Assembly: GCF_002192455.1 (NCBI RefSeq)
Contig: NZ_CP021744.1
Coordinates: 3,874,001 to 3,938,000, forward strand
DNA: 64,000 nt
From: Streptomyces albireticuli
GTDB taxonomy: Bacteria > Actinomycetota > Actinomycetes > Streptomycetales > Streptomycetaceae
Direction of reading: 5' to 3'
The notes under the pieces: generated by a model
Database searches by the model: none
Seen by the model: the letters and a program-made list of their open reading frames with translations, nothing else
What the model was told of the DNA's origin: nothing
Shown here: positions 51,903-60,217 of the stretch, piece by piece
Position numbering within the stretch: position 1 is the stretch's first letter
How the letters are laid out: each line of letters opens with the position of its first letter
Position numbers and translations under genes: made by a program

Positions 51903-53633
51903 GTGGCGGAACGGAGCACAGCTGCCGTCGACGTGGCAGGCACCGGCGGCGACAAGCCGCTGACCGCCGAGGCGGGCAAGGCCACGGCCGACGGGGCGGA
52001 GACCGCGATCAAGCCCGACACGCAGAAGGACAGCGAGCCCGCGGAGCGGCGGGGCACCACGCGCGACGCCCGTTCCCCCGAGCTCCACAGCGGCCACAAG
52101 CTCGCCGGACGGTACCGCCTGGAGGAGTGCGTCACCCGTCTGGAGGGATTCAGCAGCTGGCGCGCGGTCGACGAGAAGCTCCGCCGCGCCGTGGGCGTCC
52201 ATCTCCTCCCGGCGAGCCACCCGCGCTCCCGCCCGGTGCTCGCCGCGGCCCGCTCCGCCGCCCTGCTCGGCGACCCCCGCTTCGTCCAGGTCCTCGACGC
52301 CGTCGAGGAGAACGACCTCGTCTACGTCGTCCACGAATGGCTGCCCGACGCCACCGAGCTCAGCGCCGTCCTCTCCGCCGGCCCCATGGAGCCGCACGAC
52401 GCCTACCAGCTCGTCAGCCAGGTGTCCCAGGCCATGGCCGCCGCCCACCGGGAGGGCCTGGCCCACCTCCGCCTCAACCCCGGCTCGGTGCTGCGCACCT
52501 CGACCGGCCAGTACCGCATCCGCGGTCTCGCCGTCATGGCCGCCCTGCGCGGCATCACCTCGGAGCACCCCCAGCGCACCGACACCGAGGCCATCGGCGC
52601 GCTCCTCTACGCCGCGCTCACCCAGCGCTGGCCGTACGAGAACAACGCCTACGGCCTGCCCGGCCTGCCCAAGGGCGTCGGCCTCATCGCCCCGGACCAG
52701 GTCCGGGCCGGCATCCACCGCGGCCTCTCCGAGCTCGCCATGCGCGCCCTCGTCAACGACGGGGCCACCGCCTCCCGGCAGGAGCAGCCCTGCGCCACGC
52801 CCGAGGAGCTGGCCAAGGCGGTCGCGGCGATGCCGCGCATCCGGCCACCGGAGACGCCCTTCGCCACTCCCCCCGGCGGCTACCAGCGCACGAACTACCA
52901 CCAGGGTGCGTACGGTCAGCCGCCGACGCGCAACGGCGTCCCGGTGCAGCCGGCACCCGTCCCACCGCCCCCGCCGCTCCAGAGCCGCACCGGCCGTGCG
53001 CTCAAGTGGAGCGTCGCGGCGCTGCTCATCGCGGCACTGGGCCTGGGCAGCTGGCAGCTCGCGGACACGCTCCTGAAGACGGGCGAGCCGGACACGCCGC
53101 GCTCCACGTCGGCCAATGACGGCTCCTCGAAGAAGAACGAGCGGACGCTGGCCATCGAAGCCGCGAAGGAGTACGCGCCGGACGGCAAGTACCAGCACGC
53201 CGCGGACGTCGGGAACACCTACGACAAGGACGCCCGCACCGGCTGGTACTCCAGCTCCTTCTACAACGGCCCGGAGCTCGACCCGTCCTTCAAGCGCGGT
53301 GTCGGCATCGTCTACGACCTCGGGTCGAAGCAGAAGTTCAGCGGCGCCGAGGTGAAGCTCCAGTTCGGGGGCCCTCACACCGCCATCACGCTCTACGCGG
53401 CAGACGCGCTGAATCCCTCCACCCCGCTGGACGACATGCAGAAGCTGGCGTCCGGTAAGACGGACGACAAGCGGCTCAAGTTCACCGTCAAGAAGCCCAC
53501 GGAGACCCGGTACGTCCTCCTCTGGATCACCGCCATGCCTCATGCCCCGGCGCAGAACGGCCCTTACAACTGGAGCGATCCCGGTTACAAGCAGGGCATC
53601 AATGACGTGAAGTTCAAGGGGCTGGCACACTAG
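51903..53633 (+). CDS. Membrane pseudokinase (MviN-associated)
   Basis: 576 residues from GTG 51903. A kinase-like cytoplasmic domain (about residues 70-320) has lost every catalytic residue: the ATP-anchoring Lys is His (VGVHLLP), HRDLKPxN reads HLRLNPGS, and DFG is replaced (IRGLAV). A linker, a membrane helix (about 385-405) and an extracytoplasmic beta-rich domain (VYDLGSKQKFSGAEVKLQFGG) follow, like the C-terminal half of mycobacterial MviN. There the pseudokinase is phosphorylated and recruits FhaA to restrain wall growth. A similar regulatory role with MurJ next door is likely. Confidence 0.9.
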   Translation: MAERSTAAVDVAGTGGDKPLTAEAGKATADGAETAIKPDTQKDSEPAERRGTTRDARSPELHSGHKLAGRYRLEECVTRLEGFSSWRAVDEKLRRAVGVHLLPASHPRSRPVLAAARSAALLGDPRFVQVLDAVEENDLVYVVHEWLPDATELSAVLSAGPMEPHDAYQLVSQVSQAMAAAHREGLAHLRLNPGSVLRTSTGQYRIRGLAVMAALRGITSEHPQRTDTEAIGALLYAALTQRWPYENNAYGLPGLPKGVGLIAPDQVRAGIHRGLSELAMRALVNDGATASRQEQPCATPEELAKAVAAMPRIRPPETPFATPPGGYQRTNYHQGAYGQPPTRNGVPVQPAPVPPPPPLQSRTGRALKWSVAALLIAALGLGSWQLADTLLKTGEPDTPRSTSANDGSSKKNERTLAIEAAKEYAPDGKYQHAADVGNTYDKDARTGWYSSSFYNGPELDPSFKRGVGIVYDLGSKQKFSGAEVKLQFGGPHTAITLYAADALNPSTPLDDMQKLASGKTDDKRLKFTVKKPTETRYVLLWITAMPHAPAQNGPYNWSDPGYKQGINDVKFKGLAH

Positions 53634-53658
53634 CGGAGCCCGGGGAGGGGGACCCACA

Positions 53659-54348
53659 TTGGACGACGTCACCCATGACGACCTGAGCGACGCCGACCTC
53701 CTCGCGAAGCACGTGGGCGGCGACCCCGATGCCTTCACGGAGCTCGTGCGGCGTCACCGTGACCGCCTCTGGGCCGTCGCGCTCCGCACCCTCGGCGACC
53801 GGGAAGAGGCCGCGGACGCCGTCCAGGACGCCCTGGTCTCCGCCTATCGCGCCGCGCACACCTTCCGCGGGCAGTCCGCCGTCACCACGTGGCTGCACCG
53901 CATCACCGTCAACGCCTGTCTGGACCGGGCCCGCAAGGCGGCCTCCCGGCGGACGGCGCCGCTCGCCGAGACCGAGCGGCTTGAGCAGTTGCTCGAACCC
54001 CATGAGTCCGCGGCCGCGCCCGCCGAGCGCGGCGATCTCCACCGTGAGCTGCTCCAGGCGCTGGCCACCCTTCCGCCGGACCAGCGGGCGGCCCTCGTCC
54101 TCGTCGATATGCAGGGCTATCCGGTCGCCGAGGCGGCGAGGGTTCTGGATGTCCCTGTGGGCACGGTGAAAAGCAGATGTGCGCGGGGCCGGGCACGGCT
54201 GCTGCCGATGCTCACCCATCTGCGCGCCGATGGTGGGGGTAGGCCGGCCCCCGGCGGGGGAAGGAACCGGTCGCAGAGCGCGTCCGTCCCACCACCGGCA
54301 GGACAGAGTGACGCAGATCCAGTGAAGGGTGGAGGTGGGCGAGCGTGA
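53659..54348 (+). CDS. sigM: ECF sigma factor SigM
   Basis: 229 residues from TTG 53659 (GGGGAGGGGGACC upstream). Region 2 (LVRRHRDRLWAVALRTLGDREEAADAVQDALVSAYRAAHTF) and region 4 (LPPDQRAALVLVDMQGYPVAEAARVLDVPVGTVKSRCARGRARL) are complete; the last ~35 residues are a disordered tail. Its stop overlaps the start of the anti-sigma gene by four bases (GTGA), so both are made together. In S. coelicolor the orthologous SigM sits at this locus beside trxB. Confidence 0.94.
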   Translation: MDDVTHDDLSDADLLAKHVGGDPDAFTELVRRHRDRLWAVALRTLGDREEAADAVQDALVSAYRAAHTFRGQSAVTTWLHRITVNACLDRARKAASRRTAPLAETERLEQLLEPHESAAAPAERGDLHRELLQALATLPPDQRAALVLVDMQGYPVAEAARVLDVPVGTVKSRCARGRARLLPMLTHLRADGGGRPAPGGGRNRSQSASVPPPAGQSDADPVKGGGGRA

Positions 54349-55280
54349 CTTCGACGACCGGCACGGATGAGCACCCGGAGGTCGCGGAGATCTCCGCGCT
54401 CACCGAAGGTGTGCTGTCCCCGTCCAGGACCTCGGACCTCCGTCGGCACCTGGCCGACTGCGCCCTGTGCGAGGACGTACGGAGCTCGCTGGACGAGATC
54501 CGCGGGCTGCTGGGCACCCTGCCCGGGCCGCCTCGGATGCCCGCGGACGTCGCGGGCCGTATCGAGGCCGCCCTCGCCGCGGAAGCGCTCCTCGACTCGA
54601 CATCGCCCGAGGCCGACTCCTGTGTTTCACGTGAAACGGTGGAGCCCGCGCCCGAGCCGGTGTCCCCCGAGCCTGTTTCACGTGAAACGGCGGACCGTCC
54701 CGCCGGACGCCCCCGGGCCGCCACCGGTCCCGGCCGGCAGACACCGGGCACCGGCAAGGCGGGCAGGACCCGGCGTTCCCGGCGCTGGCCGAGGGTCCTC
54801 CTCGGGAGTGCCTGCGCCGCCGCGGTGATCGGAGCCGGCAGCTTCTTCCTCCAGAGCGGGAACGACGGCGGCACGAGCGGGGCGGACGGTGGTCAGGAGA
54901 GTCCGCCGCCGGCGGTGGTCCTCGCCTCCGGTGAGCTGGGGACCCGGGTCCAGGACCTCCTGGGAAGGCCGTTCCAGAAGGCCGAGACACGAGGCATGAG
55001 CTCCGGGAACGGCGCCCCCGAGGAGACGGGGCACACCACGCTCAGCGCCCCGGGCGGTGCGCCGACCCCGTCCTGTGTGCGCGAGGGGATCGGCCGGGCG
55101 GAGACGGCGCTCGCCGCGGAGCCGGACTCCTACAACGGCCAGGACGTTCATCTGGTCGTCCTCCCGCACACGGGCGACACGACGCTGGTCGACGCCTATG
55201 TCGTCAGTTCGAGCTGTGTCACCGCGGCCCCGCCGTCCCCCGGAAAGGTGCTGGTGAAGCGCACTCTGCCGCGCTCCTGA
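54345..55280 (+). CDS. rsmA: Anti-sigma factor RsmA
   Basis: 311 residues. The N-terminal anti-sigma domain has the ZAS-type HxxxCxxC motif in RRHLADCALCEDV; the S. coelicolor homologue binds a [2Fe-2S] cluster. A disordered stretch contains two parS sites that encode VSRET twice (about residues 97 and 114), then a membrane helix (VLLGSACAAAVIGAGSFFL, ~155-175) and an extracytoplasmic domain of ~135 residues. Redox or envelope stress would release SigM. Overlaps sigM by four bases. The sensor domain outside the membrane has no recognised fold. Confidence 0.92.
   Translation: MTSTTGTDEHPEVAEISALTEGVLSPSRTSDLRRHLADCALCEDVRSSLDEIRGLLGTLPGPPRMPADVAGRIEAALAAEALLDSTSPEADSCVSRETVEPAPEPVSPEPVSRETADRPAGRPRAATGPGRQTPGTGKAGRTRRSRRWPRVLLGSACAAAVIGAGSFFLQSGNDGGTSGADGGQESPPPAVVLASGELGTRVQDLLGRPFQKAETRGMSSGNGAPEETGHTTLSAPGGAPTPSCVREGIGRAETALAAEPDSYNGQDVHLVVLPHTGDTTLVDAYVVSSSCVTAAPPSPGKVLVKRTLPRS
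54624..54637. promoter_or_regulatory. parS site (exact), inside rsmA
   Basis: GTTTCACGTGAAAC read in the frame VSRET of the anti-sigma factor. Confidence 0.95.
54675..54688. promoter_or_regulatory. parS site (exact), inside rsmA
   Basis: A second GTTTCACGTGAAAC 51 bases from the first, again in the frame VSRET. Confidence 0.95.
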
Positions 55281-55309
55281 GCCTGTCCAGGCCCAAGCTG
55301 TCACGTTTC

Positions 55310-55336
55310 GGGAATGCTCGCCCCTTAGGATCCGTT
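55310..55336 (+). promoter_or_regulatory. Sigma-R type promoter of trxB
   Basis: GGGAAT at 55310-55315, exactly 18 bases, then GTT at 55334-55336: the consensus of the disulphide-stress sigma factor SigR, 60 bases before trxB, a known SigR target in S. coelicolor. Confidence 0.9.
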
Positions 55337-55396
55337 GGGTGGGGTGAACACCCCGCAAGGTCCCGAGACAGCAGTCGGCAGACAAGGAAGACTCCC

Positions 55397-56365
55397 GTGA
55401 GCGACGTCCGCAACGTGATCATCATCGGCTCCGGGCCCGCCGGCTACACGGCCGCGCTCTACACCGCCCGCGCTTCGCTGAAGCCGCTGGTCTTCGAGGG
55501 AGCCGTGACCGCAGGCGGCGCGCTGATGAACACCACCGACGTGGAGAACTTCCCCGGCTTCCGCGACGGCATCATGGGCCCGGACCTCATGGACAACATG
55601 CGCGCCCAGGCCGAGCGCTTCGGTGCCGAGCTGATCCCGGACGACGTCATCTCGGTCGACCTCAGCAATGAGATCAAGACCGTCACGGACTCCGCCGGCA
55701 CCGTCCACCAGGCCAAGGCCGTGATCGTCACCACCGGCTCCCAGCACCGCAAGCTGGGCCTGCCCCGCGAGGACGAGCTGTCCGGCCGCGGTGTCTCCTG
55801 GTGCGCCACCTGTGACGGCTTCTTCTTCAAGGACCAGGACATCGCCGTCATCGGCGGCGGCGACACCGCGATGGAGGAGGCCACCTTCCTCTCCCGGTTC
55901 GCCAAGTCCGTCACCGTCGTCCACCGCCGTGACACCCTGCGCGCCAGCAAGGCCATGCAGGAGCGCGCCTTCGCCGACCCGAAGATCTCCTTCGTCTGGG
56001 ACAGCGAGGTCGCCGAGATCCACGGCGAGAACAAGCTCTCCGGTCTCACCCTGCGCAACCTCAAGACCGACGAGACCTCCGAGCTCCCGGTGACCGGCCT
56101 CTTCATCGCGATCGGCCACGACCCGCGCACCGAGCTCTTCAAGGGCCAGCTGGACCTGGACGACGAGGGCTACCTCAAGGTCGAGGCCCCGTCGACGCGC
56201 ACCAACCTGACCGGTGTCTTCGCCGCCGGTGACGTGGTGGACCACACCTACCGCCAGGCGATCACCGCCGCCGGCACCGGCTGCTCCGCCGCCCTCGACG
56301 CCGAGCGCTTCCTCGCCTCCCTCTCCCACAGCGAGCACGTTCGCGAGCCCGAGAAGACCGCCTGA
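55397..56365 (+). CDS. trxB: Thioredoxin reductase
   Basis: 322 residues. FAD motif IIIGSGPAGYTAALYTARA at the N-terminus, active-site WCATC in SWCATCDGFFF, NADPH motif VIGGGDTAMEEA and the closing FAAGDVVDHTYRQAITAAGTG. It reduces thioredoxin with NADPH. GTG 55397. A consensus SigR promoter precedes it and trxA follows 51 bases later, so the pair forms the classic disulphide-stress operon. Confidence 0.97.
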   Translation: MSDVRNVIIIGSGPAGYTAALYTARASLKPLVFEGAVTAGGALMNTTDVENFPGFRDGIMGPDLMDNMRAQAERFGAELIPDDVISVDLSNEIKTVTDSAGTVHQAKAVIVTTGSQHRKLGLPREDELSGRGVSWCATCDGFFFKDQDIAVIGGGDTAMEEATFLSRFAKSVTVVHRRDTLRASKAMQERAFADPKISFVWDSEVAEIHGENKLSGLTLRNLKTDETSELPVTGLFIAIGHDPRTELFKGQLDLDDEGYLKVEAPSTRTNLTGVFAAGDVVDHTYRQAITAAGTGCSAALDAERFLASLSHSEHVREPEKTA

Positions 56366-56416
56366 CCCACCCCCCACCCCACCACCCCCACACTGAGAAG
56401 ACTTAAGGAGACCTCC

Positions 56417-56746
56417 GTGGCTCTCAAGACCGTGACCGACGCTTCCTTCGACGAGGACGTCCTCAAGAGCGACAAGCCCGTTCTGGTGGACTTCTGGGCC
56501 GACTGGTGCGGCCCGTGCCGCCAGATCGCCCCCTCCCTGGAGGCCATCGCCGCCGAGCACGGCGACAAGATCGAGATCGTCAAGCTGAACATCGACCAGA
56601 ACCCGGGCACGGCCGCGAAGTACGGCGTCATGTCGATCCCGACCCTGAACGTCTACCAGGGCGGCGAGGTCGTCAAGACCATCGTCGGCGCCAAGCCCAA
56701 GGCCGCCATCGAGCGCGACCTGGACCCCTTCATCAGCGCCAAGTAA
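56417..56746 (+). CDS. trxA: Thioredoxin TrxA
   Basis: 109 residues with the standard active site WCGPC in LVDFWADWCGPCRQIAPSLE and cis-Pro loop MSIPTLNVYQ. GTG 56417 with AAGGAG five bases upstream. Co-transcribed with trxB. A parS site starts 12 bases after the stop and a strong hairpin follows. Confidence 0.97.
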   Translation: MALKTVTDASFDEDVLKSDKPVLVDFWADWCGPCRQIAPSLEAIAAEHGDKIEIVKLNIDQNPGTAAKYGVMSIPTLNVYQGGEVVKTIVGAKPKAAIERDLDPFISAK

Positions 56747-56757
56747 GACCCACCGCT

Positions 56758-56771
56758 GTTTCACGTGAAAC
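56758..56771. promoter_or_regulatory. parS site (exact) after trxA
   Basis: GTTTCACGTGAAAC between the trxA stop and its terminator; flanked by a near-palindrome CCGCT/GGCGG. Confidence 0.95.
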
Positions 56772-56779
56772 GGCGGAAC

Positions 56780-56816
56780 GAACAGGCCCGCCCCCTTCTC
56801 AGGGGCGGGCCTGTTC
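56780..56816. terminator. Terminator between trxA and the GNAT gene
   Basis: A 15-bp perfect stem (56780-56794 with 56802-56816) and 7-nt loop lie between convergent genes. Confidence 0.9.
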
Positions 56817-56840
56817 CGTCTCCACGACGCTGACCGGCGG

Positions 56841-57458
56841 CTAGAGCGGCCGGAGAGCGGGCTCCTTCTGCACCGCTCCCAGCAACCGGTCCAGAGCCAG
56901 CTCGACGTCTTCCTTCCAGGAGAGCGCCGTCCGGAGCTCCAGCCGGAGCCGGGGATAGCGGGGGTGCGGACGTACGGTCTTGAAGCCCACCGCCAGCAGA
57001 TGATCCGCGGGCAGGACGCAGGCGGGCTCCTTCCAGCGGGCATCACCGAACGCCTCGATCGCCTTGAAGCCCCGTCGCAGGACGTCCTTGGCCACGGTCT
57101 GCACCATCATCCGGCCCAGCCCCTGCCCCTGATAGGCCGGAGCCAGCCAGGACGTCATCAGCTGGACGGCGTCCGCGGCGACCGGACTCGTGGAGAAGGT
57201 CGCCGAGCGGGGGACATAGGCGGGCGGGGCATAGAGCACAAAGCCCACCGGGACCTCGTCGACATAGACGACGCGACCGCAGGATCCCCATTCCAGCAGT
57301 ACGGCCGAGATCCAGGCCTCTTTCTCCAGCTCCGGGCGTCCCGCCCTCAGCGCGGCCTCACCGCTGACCGGATCGAGCTCCCAGAAGACGCAGGCACGAC
57401 AGCGTTGAGGAAGATCCGAGAGGTTGTCCAGCGTGAGCGGTACCAGCCGACGCCCCAT
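56841..57458 (-). CDS. GNAT-family N-acetyltransferase
   Basis: 205 residues from ATG 57458 (GAGGA nine bases upstream; ATG 57467 is three codons earlier but lies directly on that site). The acetyl-CoA loop is APAYQGQGLGRMMVQTV. The N-terminus LDNLSDLPQRCRACVFWELDP with two Cys is typical of this conserved parB-neighbour family. Substrate unknown. Convergent with trxA; 300 bases downstream of parB on the same strand. Confidence 0.87.
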   Translation of the reverse strand: MGRRLVPLTLDNLSDLPQRCRACVFWELDPVSGEAALRAGRPELEKEAWISAVLLEWGSCGRVVYVDEVPVGFVLYAPPAYVPRSATFSTSPVAADAVQLMTSWLAPAYQGQGLGRMMVQTVAKDVLRRGFKAIEAFGDARWKEPACVLPADHLLAVGFKTVRPHPRYPRLRLELRTALSWKEDVELALDRLLGAVQKEPALRPL

Positions 57459-57701
57459 GGAGCCCATTCCTCACTTCCGTCGTGTGTCACACGCCGGGCG
57501 GCGCTCAGCGCGCTCCGCTCCCTGAGGAGACTGCCGACGAATCCGCCGACTGCTCCCAGGCCGAAGCCTGTGGCCATCAGTCCGGTCCGGCTCACCGTTC
57601 GCATGGCCCCGCCCCTCCGTGAACTGTGTCCAACGTGGATGCGCCATACCCCAACGCATCGTATCCGGAGGGGCATTGACCGAGAAGCAGGGCAAGGAAA
57701 A

Positions 57702-57737
57702 GGGCGGGTGGTGTTCCACGTGAAACACCACCCGCCC
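57702..57737. terminator. parB terminator carrying a variant parS at its apex
   Basis: A 36-bp near-perfect palindrome (GGGCGGGTGGTGTTCCAC against GTGAAACACCACCCGCCC, one mismatch) follows the parB stop by 23 bases. The central GTTCCACGTGAAAC (57713-57726) differs from parS by one base. Confidence 0.8.
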
Positions 57738-57759
57738 TCCACGACTACCGCCGGCAGAC

Positions 57760-58860
57760 CTACTCCGTGTCCTCGTCCTCACCGGAGAGCTTCTGCTCCA
57801 GCACCCGGCCCTCGCCGGGGGCGAGCGTGCCGAGAATGCGCTCCAGATCCTCCATCGAGGCGAACTCGACGACGATCTTGCCCTTCTTCTGGCCCAGGTC
57901 CACCTTCACCCGCGTCTCGAAGCGGTCCGAGAGCCGGGTGGCGAGACCGGTGAGCGCCGGGGAGACCCGGGCGCCCGCACGGGGACCCTTGGCCTTCGTC
58001 GAAGTCCGCGTCCCCTTCTTCCACAGGGTGGCGAGCTCCTCCACCGAGCGCACCGACAAGCCCTCGGTCACGATCCGGGTCGCCAGCCGGTCCTGCTCCG
58101 CGGCGTCGTCGATCGACAGCAGGGCCCTGGCGTGGCCGGCCGACAGCACACCCGCGGCGACCCTCGTCTGCACATCCGGCGGCAGCTTCAGCAGCCGGAG
58201 CGTGTTGGAGACCATCGAACGCGACCGGCCGATGCGGTCCGCCAGCTGGTCGTGCGTGCAGTTGAAGTCCTTGAGCAGCTGATCGTAGGCGGCCGCCTCC
58301 TCAAGGGGGTTCAGCTGAGCGCGGTGCAGATTCTCCAGCAGCGCGTCCAGCAGAAGCTTCTCGTCCTCGGTCGCCCGGACGATGGCGGGAATCGCCTTCA
58401 GCCCCGCCGCGCGGCAGGCCCGCCAGCGCCGCTCACCCATGATGAGCTCATAGCGCTCGGGAGCCAGCTGGCGGACGACCACCGGCTGGAGCAGCCCGAC
58501 CTCGCTGATGGACGTGACGAGCTCGGCGAGAGCGTTCTCCTCGAAGTCCTCCCTGGGCTGCCTCGGGTTCGGGGTGATGGCGTCCAGCGGCAGCTCGGCG
58601 AAGTACGCCCCCGGGACCGGCTTCTCCACGGCATCCGTGTCCACCGCGGGGCTCACAGTCTCCGTTTCACGTGAAACAGGAACATCGGCCGCGGGCGGCC
58701 GAGAGACCTTGCCCGTCCCTCGTTCGGCCGTCAGCACCGGGATCGTCGTCGGGGACGTCGCACCGGGACCCACCGCCGGCCCGGCGTTGTCCGAGGCCTT
58801 GGGTGCGGCCGGGATCAGCGCTCCCAGTCCGCGGCCCAGTCCTCTACGTCGCTCACTCAC
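57760..58860 (-). CDS. parB: Chromosome segregation protein ParB
   Basis: 366 residues. N-terminus MSERRRGLGRGLGALIP is the ParA-contact segment; the CTPase/clamp domain has PRQPREDF...GLLQPVVVR and the motif GERRWRACRAAG with ENLHRAQLNPLEEA; a helix-turn-helix DQLADRIGRSRSMVSNTLRLL binds parS; the C-terminal ~60 residues dimerise. GTG 58860 overlaps the parA stop by four bases. A parS site lies within the gene at codons for VSRET, in the disordered region before the CTPase domain. Confidence 0.98.
   Translation of the reverse strand: MSERRRGLGRGLGALIPAAPKASDNAGPAVGPGATSPTTIPVLTAERGTGKVSRPPAADVPVSRETETVSPAVDTDAVEKPVPGAYFAELPLDAITPNPRQPREDFEENALAELVTSISEVGLLQPVVVRQLAPERYELIMGERRWRACRAAGLKAIPAIVRATEDEKLLLDALLENLHRAQLNPLEEAAAYDQLLKDFNCTHDQLADRIGRSRSMVSNTLRLLKLPPDVQTRVAAGVLSAGHARALLSIDDAAEQDRLATRIVTEGLSVRSVEELATLWKKGTRTSTKAKGPRAGARVSPALTGLATRLSDRFETRVKVDLGQKKGKIVVEFASMEDLERILGTLAPGEGRVLEQKLSGEDEDTE
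58664..58677. promoter_or_regulatory. parS site (exact), inside parB
   Basis: GTTTCACGTGAAAC in the frame VSRET, N-terminal disordered part of ParB. Confidence 0.95.
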
Positions 58861-59831
58861 TGAAGCCCCTCCGACATACTGTGCTGGTCTTGCTGTTGCT
58901 GGCGGCCCACCGTGTGGGCCTTACTGCCGTCGTAACGCACGCCGACCCCTCGCAGTGCGATCTCCCGGGCCGCCTCCAGGTAGGACAGCGCACCGGTGGA
59001 ACCCGGGTCATAGGTGAGGACGGTCTGCCCGTAGCTGGGCGCCTCCGAGATGCGCACGGACCGGGGGATGCTGGTTCTCAGCACCTCGTGCCCGAAGTGG
59101 CTCCGGACCTCGTCGGCCACCTGCGAGGCCAGCCGGGTCCGGCCGTCGTACATCGTCAGCAGGATCGTCGACACATGGAGCTCGGGGTTCAGGTGTCCCC
59201 GTACCAGCTCGACATTGCGGAGCAGCTGCCCCAGGCCCTCCAGCGCGTAGTACTCGCACTGGATCGGGATCAGGACCTCCGCGCCGGCGACGAGGGCGTT
59301 GACCGTCAGCAGGCCGAGCGAGGGCGGGCAGTCGATGAGGATGTAGTCCAGCGGCTGCTCATAGGCCTTGATCGCCCGGTCGAGCCGGCTCTCACGGGCC
59401 ACGAGGGAGACCAGCTCGATCTCGGCGCCCGCCAGGTCGATGGTGGCGGGCGCGCAGAAGAGGCCCTCCACATCGCGCACCGGCTGCACCACATCGGAGA
59501 GGGCCTTGCTGTCCACGAGGACGTCGTAGATCGACGGGACATCGGCGTGATGGTCGATGCCCAGCGCCGTGGAGGCATTGCCCTGGGGGTCCAGGTCGAT
59601 GACCAGGACGCGGTTGCCGTGCAGAGCCAGCGAGGCCGCGAGGTTCACGGTCGTCGTGGTCTTGCCGACCCCGCCCTTCTGATTGGCGACCACCATCACC
59701 CGGGTCTTGTCCGGCCGGGGCATCGGCTGTGGTGGCGTTTCACGTGAAACAACCTCGCCCGTCGGCAGGTGACCGAGGTCGGCTACCGGTTGGGGGTCGG
59801 CGGGACGAGGACCGGGGACCGGGTCGGCCAT
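58857..59831 (-). CDS. parA: Chromosome partitioning ATPase ParA
   Basis: 324 residues from ATG 59831; the frame is open to 60074 and ATG 59909 is another candidate, but the DNA upstream carries direct repeats and a parS site and looks non-coding. Walker A of the deviant type is KGGVGKTTTTVNLA; the Walker A' and B motifs are VLVIDLDPQGNAS and YILIDCPPSLG. ParA polymerises along DNA and moves ParB-parS complexes to hyphal tips. First gene of parAB. A parS site lies within the N-terminal extension, encoding VSRET. Confidence 0.95.
   Translation of the reverse strand: MADPVPGPRPADPQPVADLGHLPTGEVVSRETPPQPMPRPDKTRVMVVANQKGGVGKTTTTVNLAASLALHGNRVLVIDLDPQGNASTALGIDHHADVPSIYDVLVDSKALSDVVQPVRDVEGLFCAPATIDLAGAEIELVSLVARESRLDRAIKAYEQPLDYILIDCPPSLGLLTVNALVAGAEVLIPIQCEYYALEGLGQLLRNVELVRGHLNPELHVSTILLTMYDGRTRLASQVADEVRSHFGHEVLRTSIPRSVRISEAPSYGQTVLTYDPGSTGALSYLEAAREIALRGVGVRYDGSKAHTVGRQQQQDQHSMSEGLQ
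59737..59750. promoter_or_regulatory. parS site (exact), inside parA
   Basis: GTTTCACGTGAAAC in the frame VSRET, in the disordered N-terminal extension of ParA. Confidence 0.95.
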
Positions 59832-60217
59832 CGGCCCCGCGATATTGGCGTCGGACCGCAAGGATTCACTCTCCTCGACTTCAGGCTCGCAATGGACAGA
59901 GCCTGCCATGGTTTCGGGGTCGTGAACCAGTGAGGCCCGTTCTCCTGTGGATGAATCCACCTGGCCTGTGGATGAACCCGGGTTTCGAGCCGTCCGGCGA
60001 TCGCGCGGCTCGGCGTCCGCCCGGCCACGGCCGATGATTCCCTTGAGCAAGGAGCGACGTTTCACGTGAAACACGATGCACCGGACGCTCCGCTACCAGG
60101 CCACGACACTCCGCATTGCATAGGTTTGGCAGCTTGTATGGAGCATTGTCCGGTGACGGGCGGCCCGCCCTGTGGAGAACCGCCCGGTGCGGGGCCGCCG
60201 CCAGGCGGCCCGTTCCC
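59832..60217. other. Non-coding region parA / rsmG
   Basis: Both genes are on the minus strand, so this holds the parAB promoter region and the end of the rsmG transcript. It contains a parS (60059), two TGTGGATGA direct repeats (59946-59954 and 59967-59975, each one mismatch from a DnaA box on the opposite strand) and TGTGGAGAA at about 60171. A frame continues from parA to 60074 but is judged not translated. Confidence 0.65.
60059..60072. promoter_or_regulatory. parS site (exact) upstream of parA
   Basis: GTTTCACGTGAAAC in the parA leader, about 230 bases before the chosen start. Confidence 0.95.

Noticed and set aside
47123..52135. 1670-residue open frame antisense to DUF6049 and murJ
   Set aside because: Shadow of high-GC coding DNA on the opposite strand: Val/Asp/Arg/Gly-rich, no domains, no ribosome site, and covers two well-supported genes.
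57347..57604. Small minus-strand ORF starting MRTVSRTGLMATGFGLG
   Set aside because: Has a possible GGAGG site and a Gly-rich hydrophobic stretch, but its second half overlaps the 5' end of the GNAT gene in another frame and no homology is recognised.
59832..60074. N-terminal extension of ParA starting MFHVKRR inside parS
   Set aside because: The extra 81 codons include parS and DnaA-like direct repeats, and the likely start corresponds to a MADPVPG-type N-terminus remembered for Streptomyces ParA.
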